In this document: piece after piece, positions 35,727 to 51,220 of the stretch
Layout of the letters: each line of letters starts with the position of its first letter
Position numbering within the stretch: position 1 is the first letter of the stretch
Origin: Piromyces finnis
Lineage: Eukaryota; Neocallimastigomycota; Neocallimastigomycetes; Neocallimastigales; Neocallimastigaceae
Reading direction: 5' to 3'
Length of the DNA stretch: 64,000 nucleotides
Assembly: GCA_002104945.1 (NCBI GenBank)
Contig: MCFH01000020.1
Span: forward strand, 1-64,000
Position numbers and translations under genes: made by a program
Notes under the pieces: model-generated
What the model was told of the DNA's origin: nothing
The model's database searches: none
Seen by the model: the letters and a program-made list of their open reading frames with translations, nothing else

Positions 35727-37470
35727 TTATCTGTATCTTCTTGGACTTCTGCTTCTATATCTATCTCTGGAAGATCTTCTGTCATATCTTCGGTAATCAT
35801 GATAATCTCTACTACTATGACTTCTATCACGATCTCTATCTCTATCTCTACTACTACGACTTCTTTCACGGTCTCTATCACGACTTCTATCTCTATCATG
35901 ACTACCGTGTCTATAATCATAATCTCTTCTATAATCTCTATTCTTATTTAATTTTTCGATTAAAGCCTTGACATAAAAAATATTAATTTCATTTAGATGA
36001 TATTTATAAAAGTATATTGTTGATGGTGTTGGTGTTATTAATTTATGGAAAGAAAAAATTAATATAAAATTTGATAAGAATATTATTTTATATATTGTAT
36101 TATAAATACTTAATATAATTTATATTTTTATTTATTTAATCCTTATAAAACTATTTACCTTATTTTGTTCTAGTGCTTCTCTAATTCTCTTATATCCTGA
36201 ATGCTGTTTACCTTGCAAGTGAGCATCAAGTCGCTGAGAACAATCATTAACAACTAATATAGCACCACAAACTTCACATACTTCCATTAATTTTTTATTT
36301 TTTGAATCACCTTTATCTCCCTACATATATTTATATATTTAAAAAACAAAGATCATATATGTATTTTATTAATAATTACAAGGTATAACAATGTTTCTAT
36401 TAAAATTTTTGATATATTACTAATTTTTTAAATAATTTGAATTTCCTTTATTAAAAAATAATACTATTTTTATTGTACCTTTAAGGTTGCTAATTCTGTA
36501 TTTTTTTCTTCTAACATCTTTAATTGCTTAACAGCCTCTTTGACATTGCCTGATTTTCCTGCTTTCTCTACTTCTTTTACTATTGTTTCAATTTTATCTT
36601 CTAACAATATAATTTTTTCTTCTCTTTCGTCTTTACTTTGTGTCTTTTTTTAACCAAAAATTTTATATGGATTTAGATATGGTAAAAAAAAAATAATATA
36701 TTTTTTTATATAATACTTACAGATTCTTCAACTTTCATTTCAACTCTTTCTTTTCCTTTTTTTATTTTTCTATCCAAATCATTAACCAACATTTGTAAGT
36801 ATTCATAAAAATCTCTTTCCCATCCATAACGATCATTTTCTGAATTTTTTAAATATCTATTAAATTATTTATAAAATAAATGTATTCCACATTTTTAATA
36901 TTTTAAAAATTAGAAATAAAATTATCAAGAAAGAATATATTAAAAATATTATTTTCATTTTAAAATGTATTATAAAATTGGTATAGGAAAGTTACTCTTC
37001 TCTTAAATGTTCATCATGAATTTTGTCACATGGACCTTTGTAAAATTGAATTTCATTTTTAATATAAATTACAAATTTAATTACTTTTATTATACTTTTA
37101 AATTTTTTGTATTTTTATTTATAAATACCTAAATCTGATTTAGTATTAACAAATAATTCACTAGGACAGAAACCCCCAGCTAAATAGTGTCTACATACCT
37201 AGAAGGAAAAAAAAAAATTAGAATAATTTTTTAAGAAATTTATATTTTTTCTTTGTGTTAATATCTAATTTAATAAATTTATTGATTTTCAAATAATTAT
37301 TTCATATTATATCTTTATACTTTTATAGAATAAAAAAAAAAAAAATTAAAATAATATTATTTTTCTCCTCTATTAATAATCTTATTTACTTCATCATCTG
37401 TAAAACTTCGCTGACTTGAGGGCATATAAGGATTCATTAATCCTTTTAAAATTTGTCTTTGAAAATCCAT
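35727..37470 (-). CDS. LUC7: LUC7 family U1 snRNP component
   Basis: Seven exons: 37470-37390, 37198-37129, 37035-36996, 36856-36721, 36643-36479, 36320-36159 and 35966-35727; 297 aa, all junctions GT-AG and in phase. Zinc finger 1 (CCCH) uses Cys29, Cys38, Cys53 and His57 (VCRHYLAGGFCPSELF, then GPCDKIHDEH). A charged coiled-coil region spans ~64-164. Zinc finger 2 (C2H2) uses Cys179, Cys182, His198 and His204 (EVCEVCGAILVVNDCSQR, then GKQHSGY). The C-terminus (219-297) is an Arg/Asp/Ser-rich low-complexity domain like that of LUC7L proteins. Known role: LUC7 stabilises U1 snRNA pairing with 5' splice sites in the nucleus and influences weak-site choice. The N-terminal helix (MDFQRQILKGLMNPYM) has the family's usual position. 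It is the most intron-dense gene in the window. Confidence 0.95.
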
Positions 37471-38163
37471 TTTTTAAAAGCTTCTATAATTATGGTATGA
37501 TAATATATTTATTTTTTTTTTGTTTAATTGGTGTTTCTGTCTATATTATCTAAGGAATATTGCGAAGGATATAAAATTAAATATAAATTAATAAATGCTT
37601 GAAATTTAAAAATGTATAAAGTGGAAAAAAATTTTTTTTTTTATTGTATTTTATTTTTTTTTTTAAAAAAATATTTAATTTGGATGATCATCCAATTAAA
37701 ACTTAATTAAAAAAGTAAATGTAAATTTTCAAAATAAAAAATAAAAAAAAAAGAAGAGATATATAAAATTCATAAAACGACTAGTTTTTAATATAGTACA
37801 CTAATTATTCAACGATATGCTTTGTTTTAATTCATTTACAAATGATTTTTATTTATTTATTATTATTTTTTTTAGTTTAGATACAATATATAAGAAAATA
37901 TTTTTTTATATGAAATTACTAGCATATTCAATTCTTTTACTTTTAATAAAATATAAACTTTTGTTATTTTTTTTTATATGCTTCACAAAGTTCTTTCAAT
38001 AATACAAATAACAAATGTAACTAAACACTAATTACTGTTTTTGTTTTTATGATAGTGATTTAAAAAAATAAAAATGACTACATATTATAAATGGATAAAT
38101 AGATATTAACAAAAATAATAGATTATAGAACAAATTTATGTTTTAAATTATATATATATTTTT
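37471..38163. other. Intergenic spacer
   Basis: AT-rich; should hold the LUC7 promoter. A Phe/Leu-rich 61-codon ORF (37817-38002) looks like chance. Nothing else seen. Confidence 0.55.
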
Positions 38164-39250
38164 TTATACAACTTCCATTCCACAGCAATTCATACATATA
38201 CCGTATAAACCAATTTCGGGTTGAAAAGAAAAAACTAAATTGCTATTACAGTTGTTTCTGAATTATAAATTTTAATGGAAAGATTAGTTAAAACATATCA
38301 TAAATATTAAGTCATAAAAAAAAAATAAAGTAATTTTATTATATTTCAATTATTTTATTTTTGGCTAATAGTTGTATGAAATGGTATATAAAATATTAAT
38401 AAAATAAGTATTTATTTACCTATGAATAGCTTGTAATTCATTAATTCGTGTTTTGAGAGATTCCAAATTGTACTGTTAAATAAATTATATTTAAATTTCA
38501 AATTAGTTATTTTTTAAGATATTATAATTACATAAATACATAATTACCTTATTAAACATTTCCAAAGAACATTTATTACACTTAATAATTCCCATTTGAC
38601 AATCCTCAAACAAAATTCCACTTTCACACACTGGACATAAAGCTTCATTTTGAAAAGATTCAATGGCATTTTCTAACATTTGATTTTCATAGCTTAATAA
38701 TTCCATATATTCTCTGTCAACCAAATCACTTTCTTTATTCATCATCATTATAATCATTATAATATAATTTATATTATTTATAAATATATATATTTATAAT
38801 ATCATTATTTAATAAATATTTATATATACCATTCTTCATATCCATTTCGATTTCTTCTATTTCTTCTTCTGTTAAACAACCATAATATTCATAGGTTAAT
38901 TTAAATTTGTCCCATTCTTCTTTTAAAATCTTCTTAAAATCCAATGACTTTTTTTTTTTTTTTATTTTATAATATATTATTATTATAAAATAATAACAAA
39001 ATAATAACAATATTTTTATATTATAATTTATTGTATTTAACATAATAATTACTTCATCCGTCATTTCTTCATCATATACATCCATTGCTGAAGTATTTTT
39101 ATTTCTCATTTCCCATATTTTCTTTTCTCTATCTTTTCGTATTCTAGAGAGGCATTGTTGTTGGAATTTTTTATGTATATCATCTTTACGTAGTGCAGAT
39201 TTTATGGGTTTTCTGCTTTTTCTTTCCGAATTTCTTGTCATTCTATGCAT
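38164..39250 (-). CDS. RPAIN: RPA-interacting protein (RPAIN-like)
   Basis: Five exons: 39250-39053, 38947-38830, 38732-38548, 38472-38420 and 38257-38164; 215 aa with consistent GT-AG junctions and phases (0, 1, 0, 2). The N-terminal basic helix (KKFQQQCLSRIRKDREKKIW) and the acidic middle with EEWDKF match RPA-interacting proteins. The C-terminal zinc domain shows Cys138-x2-Cys141 (ALCPVCESGIL), Cys157-x2-Cys160 (IKCNKCSL) and a final Cys188 with Cys206/Cys209/Cys210 (GICMNCCGMEVV). By family knowledge these proteins bind replication protein A and help its nuclear import during replication and repair. The final exon encodes the last metal ligands, so exon joining is needed to see the domain. 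The head-to-tail position next to LUC7 (same strand) suggests nothing functional. Confidence 0.8.
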
Positions 39251-39642
39251 TTTTCTTTAAAGATATATTTAGTTTTATTATTGAAATTAATTCATTATAT
39301 TTATTTGAAATTCTATACTATTATTATTGCTATTATTATAATTCAATGAAAAATAAATATATAAAGTTTTTTTTTTTTTAAAAAAAAAGAAAGAAAAAAA
39401 GCAATGGAATTGAATACACACAATTATTTTTTTACTTTTTTAAAATATATATATAATGAAAGATATTTTTATTATAAATTTAAATTATTAATATTTAATT
39501 TATTTCGAAACACAATAGTAAAAATTAATTATTATTATAAAATGGATATATTTAAAAAAAAATTTTTTTATTCGATTGTATGCTTAATTATTTATATTTA
39601 ATTTACAAATTAGTATATAATTATTATATTCATATAGATTTA
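39251..39642. other. Intergenic spacer
   Basis: Short AT-rich spacer between the RPAIN-like gene and the 3' end of the first receptor. A small + strand ORF (39404-39601) looks like composition artefact. Confidence 0.5.
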
Positions 39643-42622
<2,980 letters not shown>

Positions 42623-44350
42623 AATAACCTATTTGATTATAATTTAAATTGATATCATTATTTTATTAAAAAAATTTTTAGTTAATAGAAAAATTTGTAA
42701 TGAAATTAAAATTATCAAAATTTTATAATTCAAAAAAGATTTATTCTTCAATAAAAATATTAAGATAAAAAAGTATAGATATATAATCCTCTTTGATATG
42801 TATTTATTTATTTGTTTGCTTTTTATATGATATAATTATATAGCATGTATTCATGCATACTAGGTATTGATATAATAATTATAACTAAAGTTAATAATAA
42901 AGTATTTTATTATAATTTAAACTTTATAACTTCACAAACTTAAAACATTAATTTGATATGGAATAATATAATTGTGAAAATAAATTTAATTAATAAATAA
43001 TTTTATTAATAAGGTTAACAAAGAGAAAAAGTTACATTGTAAATATTACAGTTATATAATAAGATGTAAGGTTATGTGAACATATAAAATAAAATAAATA
43101 AAAAATAACTATCTCTAAAACACGAAGATATTACGTTTACAACACTTTTAACACATGTTTATGTTTTTATAATGATATAAGTTTCTTTTATCTTGTAGTA
43201 ATTTAATATTAGTTTATTTATAATTTATTATATTAGGTGAAAAATATTTTATTACTATTAACTTCTCTCTTATTAATAATTTCACTTATAATATTTTCTT
43301 ATTAATTATTAAAGCTCTTCTCTTTCTAATTATTAATTATTTTTACATGAATATTTTTATATTATAAAATTCCTATAATATAATTGAATATCAATTATAT
43401 AATGTAATGTATTCATAATATATGAATAATAATTAAATAGATATAATATATTTTACATTTTATATGAAATATTACTATATAAGGAAAAGTAATGTAATAC
43501 AAATAAGTATTACAATAAAATTAATACTAATATATAATATTAATATATGAGAATATAATGAAATATGTACGTAAATTCTATAATTAATATATACATAATG
43601 TATTATAATATATATCAGTTATTATATTATTATTATGAAATATTATATATAGATTTTTAAATATGAAATTGAATATTTTAAATAATAAAAATTATTTTAA
43701 ATATGGCTAATATGTAGCTAGACATATTAATTTCATATCAATAAGTTAGTCACGTGTATCATGAATATATGATATGGAAAATAAAATTATGTGTCCATAA
43801 ATGTTCCCAATAGCAATATATATATAAATATATATAAATATATGAAATTCGAATAGAAAATAATATTTAAATATAGAAAAATATTTTAACAAATAAAAGT
43901 ATAAATAAAAAAAAATATTTTGAAATTCTTATAATTCAAACCTTTAAATATTTTAATAACTAAAAATTAAAATGTATATTTATTCAAAGAATTAATTATT
44001 TCATATGAAATCATTAAGGCAAACAATAAACTTCAAATTATAATTTTTAAAAACTAAAAATTAAAATTATATAATTTTTTAATTTTTTATTATTTAATAA
44101 GATAAAAGTTGTTATTAAATATTTAAATTATTTAAATATGCCATTACACACAAAAATAGAATATAAATATTCTACAATACCAACTATTATTATTATTATT
44201 TTTCCATTATAAAGGCTTAATAATATATTATTAAAATCATTTAATGCAATAATTTTTAATGATTTTTATGATATTTATAATAAATTTAATTGTATTTTAT
44301 ATTTATTTCTATTTAATATTATTTTAATATATTATTTACATTATTATATT
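42623..44350. other. AT-rich intergenic region
   Basis: Between receptors A and B. No gene seen. It contains the promoter side of gene A and a short palindromic stretch near 42842-42862. Otherwise only A/T-rich sequence. Confidence 0.55.
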
Positions 44351-47050
44351 TTAATTATTTACACAAGTGTTACTATTATAAGTATTGAAATTATTGAAAT
44401 CTTGATTCATAGTTGAAATGTAATTTGTTTCTATATTTTCTTCATAATTACTATTTATATTAATGGATTTAACATATCTAGATTTAGATTTCCATTCAGA
44501 ATCATCATTTTCAATAAATCCTTTATTGATTTTATTAATAAGTTCAACTCTGATATTTTTCTTTTTAATAAAAGCTAAAATTAATCTAAATCCGTATATA
44601 AGCATGTAATTAGAAATTGAAATAATTAAATATACACATCCACTAATGGAATAATATAAAATATAATTTTTAATTTTTATATAATTAAAACATATAATGA
44701 GAATATGACCAATGATATCAATATATACAACAGATATGAAAAATCTTAAATCATAATATGTTGATTCTATATTCCATTCAATGAAAATGAAGAGTAATAT
44801 GAGAAGAATTATAAATGCAATATAAGACCATTTTAATGTAACGAATACTTTATTTAATGTAGTTTTTGCTTTACATATTTCATAGTTTTTTCCATTATCA
44901 GCATAAACTTCTTCAACAGAGTATGGTTCAATAAGAAGTAACCCATTCCAAGCAATATCTACCAAAATAAATAATAAAAGGAAGAGATATTTACTTTTTT
45001 TTATCAATTTAGATATTATATTTTCAGTAGGGTATTTAACTATTAATTTATATAAAATTGGAATTAGAATGAGGGTAAAACCTAATGAATGAAAAAGTGA
45101 ATTCAAATAACAATTTGTATTTGTAATATTTCCAAAATTAGTGAATGGAATGCATAAAATTAATATGGTTCCAATAACAGATAATATCCAAAAGTCTGTT
45201 GAAAGAAAAGTGAAAAATGGATCGAAATTTTCTTTAAATAATGCTATTAATGAAAAAAACATTAATATAGCTATAGTTGATATGACAATAATGCTAATCA
45301 AGCCGATATAAGAATCCGAAGTATTTATACTAATTTGATATATTTTTGTTAAATCAATAATTTTTTGAGATATTTCTTGTGCTGTTTTATTACCATATAG
45401 AAATTCATATATATAATTTCTATAATTAGCTGAATAACTCTCTTCTCTTTTTAAAAGATATGTGGTATCATTTATTGGTTGCATATTTTTGAATAATTTA
45501 CAATCAGCATCTTTACATGTATCCTCATCATCATACAATGCTTTAATAGCAGTAATTAATTGTCGTTTTCTAAAGTATTCAGTTTGTATATCTTTTGATC
45601 CGATATATTTTAATGCAATAATTGCTGCATCTATTCTTTCCACATCAATTCTTTTATAAATACCTATATTAAATCCTGTTTCTACTGTAGTTGAAACACC
45701 TTCTATTAACCCTGGTATATTTGAAATACTGTATGGTATGTTACTAATATATGGATCATTTAAAATCCAGTATTTTATAAATATTGATTTTCCATTAAAA
45801 AGCTTTTGCAATGAATACATTTCTTCAGAACGAAATTCAGAATCTATAAATTATATTATTATTATTTTAAAAATTATATAACAATTATATACAATATACA
45901 ATTATTAATAAAAAATATTTTTTTTTATCATTCATAAACCAATATATATTTTAAATTTCTCACCAGATGAAATTTCACTTTTAATCCTTTTCATCATTTC
46001 TAATGCATCAATAAATGATTTACTTCCAACCTCCGGATAACCTTCTTGAACGGAATCTCTACAAGAAAAAATAAATTCATAAATTGACTGGGAACCTTGT
46101 TGGCAATCTATTTTTTTTTTAATGATTAGAAATAATAAATATTAATTTAGATTTTTATAATTTTAAAATATTATTTAAAAAAACTTTTATAAAAAAAAAA
46201 AAAAAAAAAAAAAATAATTTTTTAACCATTAAATAATCCATTATATGCTGTTAATTCAGTATTATTTTTCTTTCTTTCTTCGTTTATAATAAATTTACTT
46301 GTATCTATCATTTCATTCCATGTTTTTGGAACTCTTTTATTATACTTATTTAACAGTTCTGTATTTGAATAAAAAACTGTATAAAGCAAACTAATGGGCT
46401 AATTATCATTATATCATTATAAATATGTATTTATCATTTATTTGTATATAAATAAATGATATTGATAAAAAAATTATTTAGATCTAAGATCTAATTGATA
46501 TTATTTACTATTATATTATATATTATAATGTATATAATTACAATTCCAATTAATTTATTATCATATCTACATAATTCAGATATTGTTTTTTGGTCATACA
46601 TATCAATATAATCCTTTGGTAAATAATTACTTAAATCTAATAAATATGGACTATATTTCTGGAGATATGTATTTTCATAAAAATATATATCATATTTATT
46701 ATCGTACTTTTTTAAAAGTACTTCTATCATTTCCCCGTAATCATTAACTGAAGATGAGGTACCCCCAGAAGTTACAACATTTATCTCAATTGTAATATCT
46801 AATTTGTTTTCTATAGAATATTTATTAAATTTATTTATAATTGTTGAATAATATTCTGTGTTTTTATCAAAGAAAAATGCAAGGGCATTTAAGACTAATG
46901 CATTTCCTACATCTTAATATATTTATATTATTAGTTTTATTATAATATAATATACTATTCTTATATAATAACAACATAATAGCTATATTTTAATTTACTT
47001 TGATTTAAAATAGTTATAATAATAAAAAAGAAAATTATTAATCTATTCAT
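44351..47050 (-). CDS. Solute-binding-domain class C 7TM receptor, gene B
   Basis: Five exons: 47050-46999, 46912-46542, 46398-46227, 46107-45964 and 45843-44351; 743 aa. Exon 1 is the signal peptide (MNRLIIFFFIIITILNQ). Exons 2, 3 and 4 are 371, 172 and 144 bases, identical in length to gene A, with the same intron phases. The ectodomain repeats the family pattern: YFYENTYLQKYSPYLLDLS, CRYDNKLIGI joined to PISLLYTVFYSN, and PKTWNEMID. The seven-helix class C domain begins at DSYIGLISIIVIST. The cytoplasmic tail differs from that of A. Within the region encoding helices 1-3 the DNA is almost identical to A, while the binding domain is clearly diverged. The two receptors may therefore sense different ligands through a similar signalling core (inference). 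Confidence 0.85.
45069..45399 (-). repeat. Near-identical coding tract shared with receptor A
   Basis: Partner of 40429-40759; about three differences in 331 bases, with sharp loss of similarity at both ends. Confidence 0.85.
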
Positions 47051-48094
47051 AAAAAAAAAATTTTTTATTTAACCAATTATTCAATTATTGAATAAAAAAA
47101 TATAATTTTTTTTTTTTTTTGATAAATATATAAAAAATATTTGGATTTTTTTTTTTTTTTTTTAATAAAACCTAATTCAAATTCAAAAATAATATTATAT
47201 TTTTTCTTTTTAAAAATAAAATGAAATTATATTTTTAATAAAACTTAAAATTATATAATAATCTTAATAATTTTATATAATAAAGTTTAATATGAAATAT
47301 ATTAATATCAAAGAGTCAAAGAAAACTTTAATGCTATAATCTTTTTTTTTTTTTTTTAGATAGGAAATAAGAAAAATAAATTTTTGTATTATTTTTTTAT
47401 GTATTAATTTGTAATTTGTAATAACAGCATATTTCTAAACTATTAACTATTATACAAAAAGTTATATCACTTAATCGTATTTTCTAATAATATACCTTAT
47501 TTGATTATTTAAACAAAATTATTGTATAAATTTAAGGATTTATTGTTATATAATAATTTTATAAATTATATTTAATAAATTGAAAGAATTTCTTTTTAGG
47601 TGAAGTTTTATTCTAATATCTTCAAATAATCTACATCTATTTTAATTTAACCATTTTTGAAGAATATTAATAAAAATATTATATGGAAAAAAAATATAAA
47701 ATTAAAATATTAAATGTATTAAAATAAATAAAGAAAAAAGACCAGAAAATAAAGAATGGTTTACATGATAAATGTATTATATTATAGAAAATATTCTATA
47801 TATAATATATTTATTTAAAAAAACATTCATTTATAATTAAAATCAATTAAATTAAATGTTTATCCTTAATAATATTTATTTCATATTTATCAATATTTTC
47901 ACTTCAAATATAAAGAACTTTTCATTTATGTTTAGCTCTAACCAAATAATCTTATTAATTACTTTTTATTGTAATCAACAATAAATACCTTTATTTTAGT
48001 AATTTTATATATTTTAGTTTACATATTAATAATTCAAAAATAACAACAATAATGATATAAAAATAAATGAAAATGATATATAATATAAATCATT
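47051..48094. other. AT-rich intergenic region
   Basis: Between receptors B and C; poly-T runs and no gene. Confidence 0.55.
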
Positions 48095-50812
48095 TTATAC
48101 ATTAAGTTTTGAAATATTTCCGATTTCATTAGTCTTTGTAAAACTTAATTCATCAATATCGTCAGAACTTTCATTAGTATCCAATACATAATGATAATTA
48201 ATTACTCTATTAACAAATGTTGATATTGAAAAAGATACTTTATTATTATTATTATCTATATGAATACTATCTATTTTGTCATTGTTACTTTTGTCTTCTG
48301 ATATAACATTTGCTGTTGTAATATAATTTAAACTATCTTTATTAGTCGATAAAGTCTCTGAATCATTATTAATAAAATTCTGATTAATTTTAGTAATAAA
48401 CTGTGACTTTACATTTTTTTTATTTATAAAGGCTAACATTAACTTAAACCCATATAAAAATAAATAGTTTGAAGTTGAGATAGCAATTAAAAGAATTTCT
48501 TGTAAAATAAAATGTAACTTATAGTTTTTAATCTCGATTGTATTTACAAGTATAAGAATTGTCATTAAAAGAAAAGTAGAATATATAGCATTAATAACAA
48601 ATCTTATTTCGTAAAATGTCTTTTTAATGTTCCATTCAACAAAAATTAAAAATAAGGAAATGATTAATACTATAATTTTTATAACAATTCCCAGTGAAAG
48701 TAATATTGCTCCAAGATTATTATCTATCATACATTTCCTGAAATTCCGTATTTCCTTTTCGCTATAAGTGATTATTACTTTAGTATTATAATATGGTTTT
48801 ATATATGAAATCGATGATATAATTATATCAATGATAACAAAAAATAAAATAAAAATATATTTATTTTTTTTTATCAGTTTTGATATTTTGTTTTTCTCTG
48901 GAAAATTGCATATAAATTTATATAATAATGGGCTTATTGTTAATGAATACCCCATAGAAAGCAATAAAATTTGGATTTGACATTTTGTAATTGTTATCTG
49001 TCCTATATCAGTTACTGGAACACATAGTGTTATTACAATTCCCATAATTACCAAAATCCATAAATCCGAAGGCAAAAATTTGAAAAAAGGTGAAAAATTT
49101 TCCCTAAATAAAAAAACTACTGAAAATAACATTATAAATGAAATTATAGAAATAATAATAATACTAATTAATCCAATATAAGATTCAGATGTATCTAATG
49201 TTATATAATATATTCTAGATATATCATCAAGATGATTTATTGTATCTTCAAGTGAAACATTTTCATATAAATACTTTTTAGAAATTGAATAAAACTTTTC
49301 ATCATAATCTGGAAACAAATTCATATCAATTTTTTTATTTTTAATTAATTGAATGCTTTTAAGCATTTCACAATCTTTTACTTTGCATACTTCATCATCG
49401 TCCAATAAATAATTCATTGCAGTGACAGAATCTCCATCCATAAATAACTTTTTTTGAATATCTTTAGAAACTGAATATTTTATTAGTTCAACAGCTGCAT
49501 TAATTTTTTCTTTATCTTTTATATTGATGTTGATACCCATATTAAATCCACTATATGATGAAGTAGACACGCCTTTAAAATATCCGGGAAGTATTGATAT
49601 GTCATAATTGCTCATTACTCTGCTATTATATGGTTCTGCTAAAATCCAAAATTTTAAGAATATTGATGTACCAAGTAGTAATTCCGTAATTGTATAATCA
49701 TCATTTGATTTAAACTCTTCATCTAATATAATTGTATTTTTATTATATTTATTTGTTAATTTATTTATTTATTTATTTTTTTATTTTATTAATCGATACC
49801 TGAAGATATATCTTTCATAAGTTTTTTAATCATTTCATAAGATCTTTTCATTGAATTACTTTTGATATCAGGAAATGGTGAATTTTTCGTATCCCTACAT
49901 GAATATATAAATTCATAAAATGATTTTGCATTCCAATTATCTATTTAATTTTTCAAATATTATATTATTTTTATAAACAATCATTTATAAATAATTAATA
50001 TATAAATATATATTGAATACATATTATAATTATACCATTGAATAAACCATTATATGCTCTTAATTGAGTATTATTTATTTTTTTTTCTTCTTCCAGAATG
50101 AAATTGCTTGTTTCAATTAATTCGTGCCATGTTTTAGGAGGTTTTTTATTATATTTTTTCAAAAGTTCTCTATGTGAATATAAAACTGAATAACTTACAG
50201 AAATCGGCTATTATTTTATTAAAATAAAAAAAAATAAAATTTAAATACAACATTATTCTTAAATAATATTTTATGTTGTATGTTTATATAACATATATTA
50301 ATAATTTAACTCATGATATTACAAGTCCTATTAATTTGTTGCTTTGCATACATTGTTCTCTAATAATGTCTGAATCAAACATTTTTATATAATCATCCGG
50401 AATAAAATCATATAAATTATACAAGTATTGAGAATAATCTATCTTATTAGAATTTTCATAAAAATAAACAGTATATCTATCATCTTTTTTGTTAAAAAGC
50501 GATCCTAAAAATGATTCATAATCATCAGATTTTCCCGTTGTATTTAAATTAGTTAAAAATAGTAGATCAACTTTAATATCTATATTATTTTCCTCTGTGT
50601 ATTTATTAAAATTCCTTATAAGTGATGAATAAAACTGGCTATCTTCACTTACTGCAAATGCTATAGCTGCTATTGTAATCGCATTAGTAATATCTAAAAT
50701 GTATAACTAATTAATAATTACTAATACAGAATAAATATCAAAATAATTTTATTACATAATTACATTTTTCTATATATAATAATACTATTAACAAAATCTT
50801 AGCTATGATCAT
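48095..50812 (-). CDS. Solute-binding-domain class C 7TM receptor, gene C
   Basis: Five exons: 50812-50764, 50693-50323, 50207-50036, 49940-49800 and 49722-48095; 786 aa. Exon lengths 371 and 172 match A and B exactly; exon 4 is 141 (three bases shorter). Signal peptide MIIAKILLIVLLYI. The solute-binding ectodomain shows YFYENSNKIDYSQYLYNLYD, CMQSNKLIGL joined to PISVSYSVLYSH, and PKTWHELIE. The 7TM domain starts at ESYIGLISIIIISI with LPSDLWILVIMG in helix 3. It is much more diverged than A and B are from each other and shows no homogenised tract. The C-terminal tail is long and Ser/Asn/Asp-rich. The shared PISx3x(Y/F)(S) motif after exon 2 shows that the intron sits at the hinge of the binding domain in all three. 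Confidence 0.84.
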
Positions 50813-50910
50813 ATTCTTTTGTTTTTATAAATGGATTCAATAATTCATATAAATATCTAATTGTTTTGATACCATAAATTTTTTTTTTCTAATTTCTTAT
50901 TTCTATTGAA

Positions 50911-50945
<35 letters not shown>

Positions 50946-51189
50946 TTATATATACTTTCAATTTTTTATATTTTTTTTTTAACGGCATCAAATATTTTAA
51001 ACTTTATTATTAATTTAATTAAAATTATAATACATGTAATAAAAAAATTAAAAATAAAAATAAAAATAAAAAAAATATGTTTAAATAAACACAAATGAAT
51101 AAAAATTGGGTATAATGTATTCTAGTAATTTTAATTAAAGTAAGAAAGCCACTATCATACTAAAGTATAATAATTGTATTTGACTTCCA
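50813..51189. other. AT-rich spacer with (TA)n run
   Basis: (TA)n at about 50917-50944 and A/T homopolymers between receptor C and the LINE. The exact 3' end of the LINE is unclear within 51110-51190, and I see no obvious poly-A tail (poly-T on the + strand) there. Confidence 0.45.
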
Positions 51190-51220
51190 ATGGGACACCG
51201 AGCCAAAGATCAAAATTTTG

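Noticed and set aside
35693-35971. Overlapping ORFs rich in Ile/Val/Glu or Tyr/Leu/Ser
   Set aside because: Alternative frames of the repetitive Arg/Asp/Ser tail of LUC7.
39404-39601. 65-codon + strand ORF
   Set aside because: Phe/Ile/Tyr/Lys-rich and in pure A/T sequence; looks like chance.
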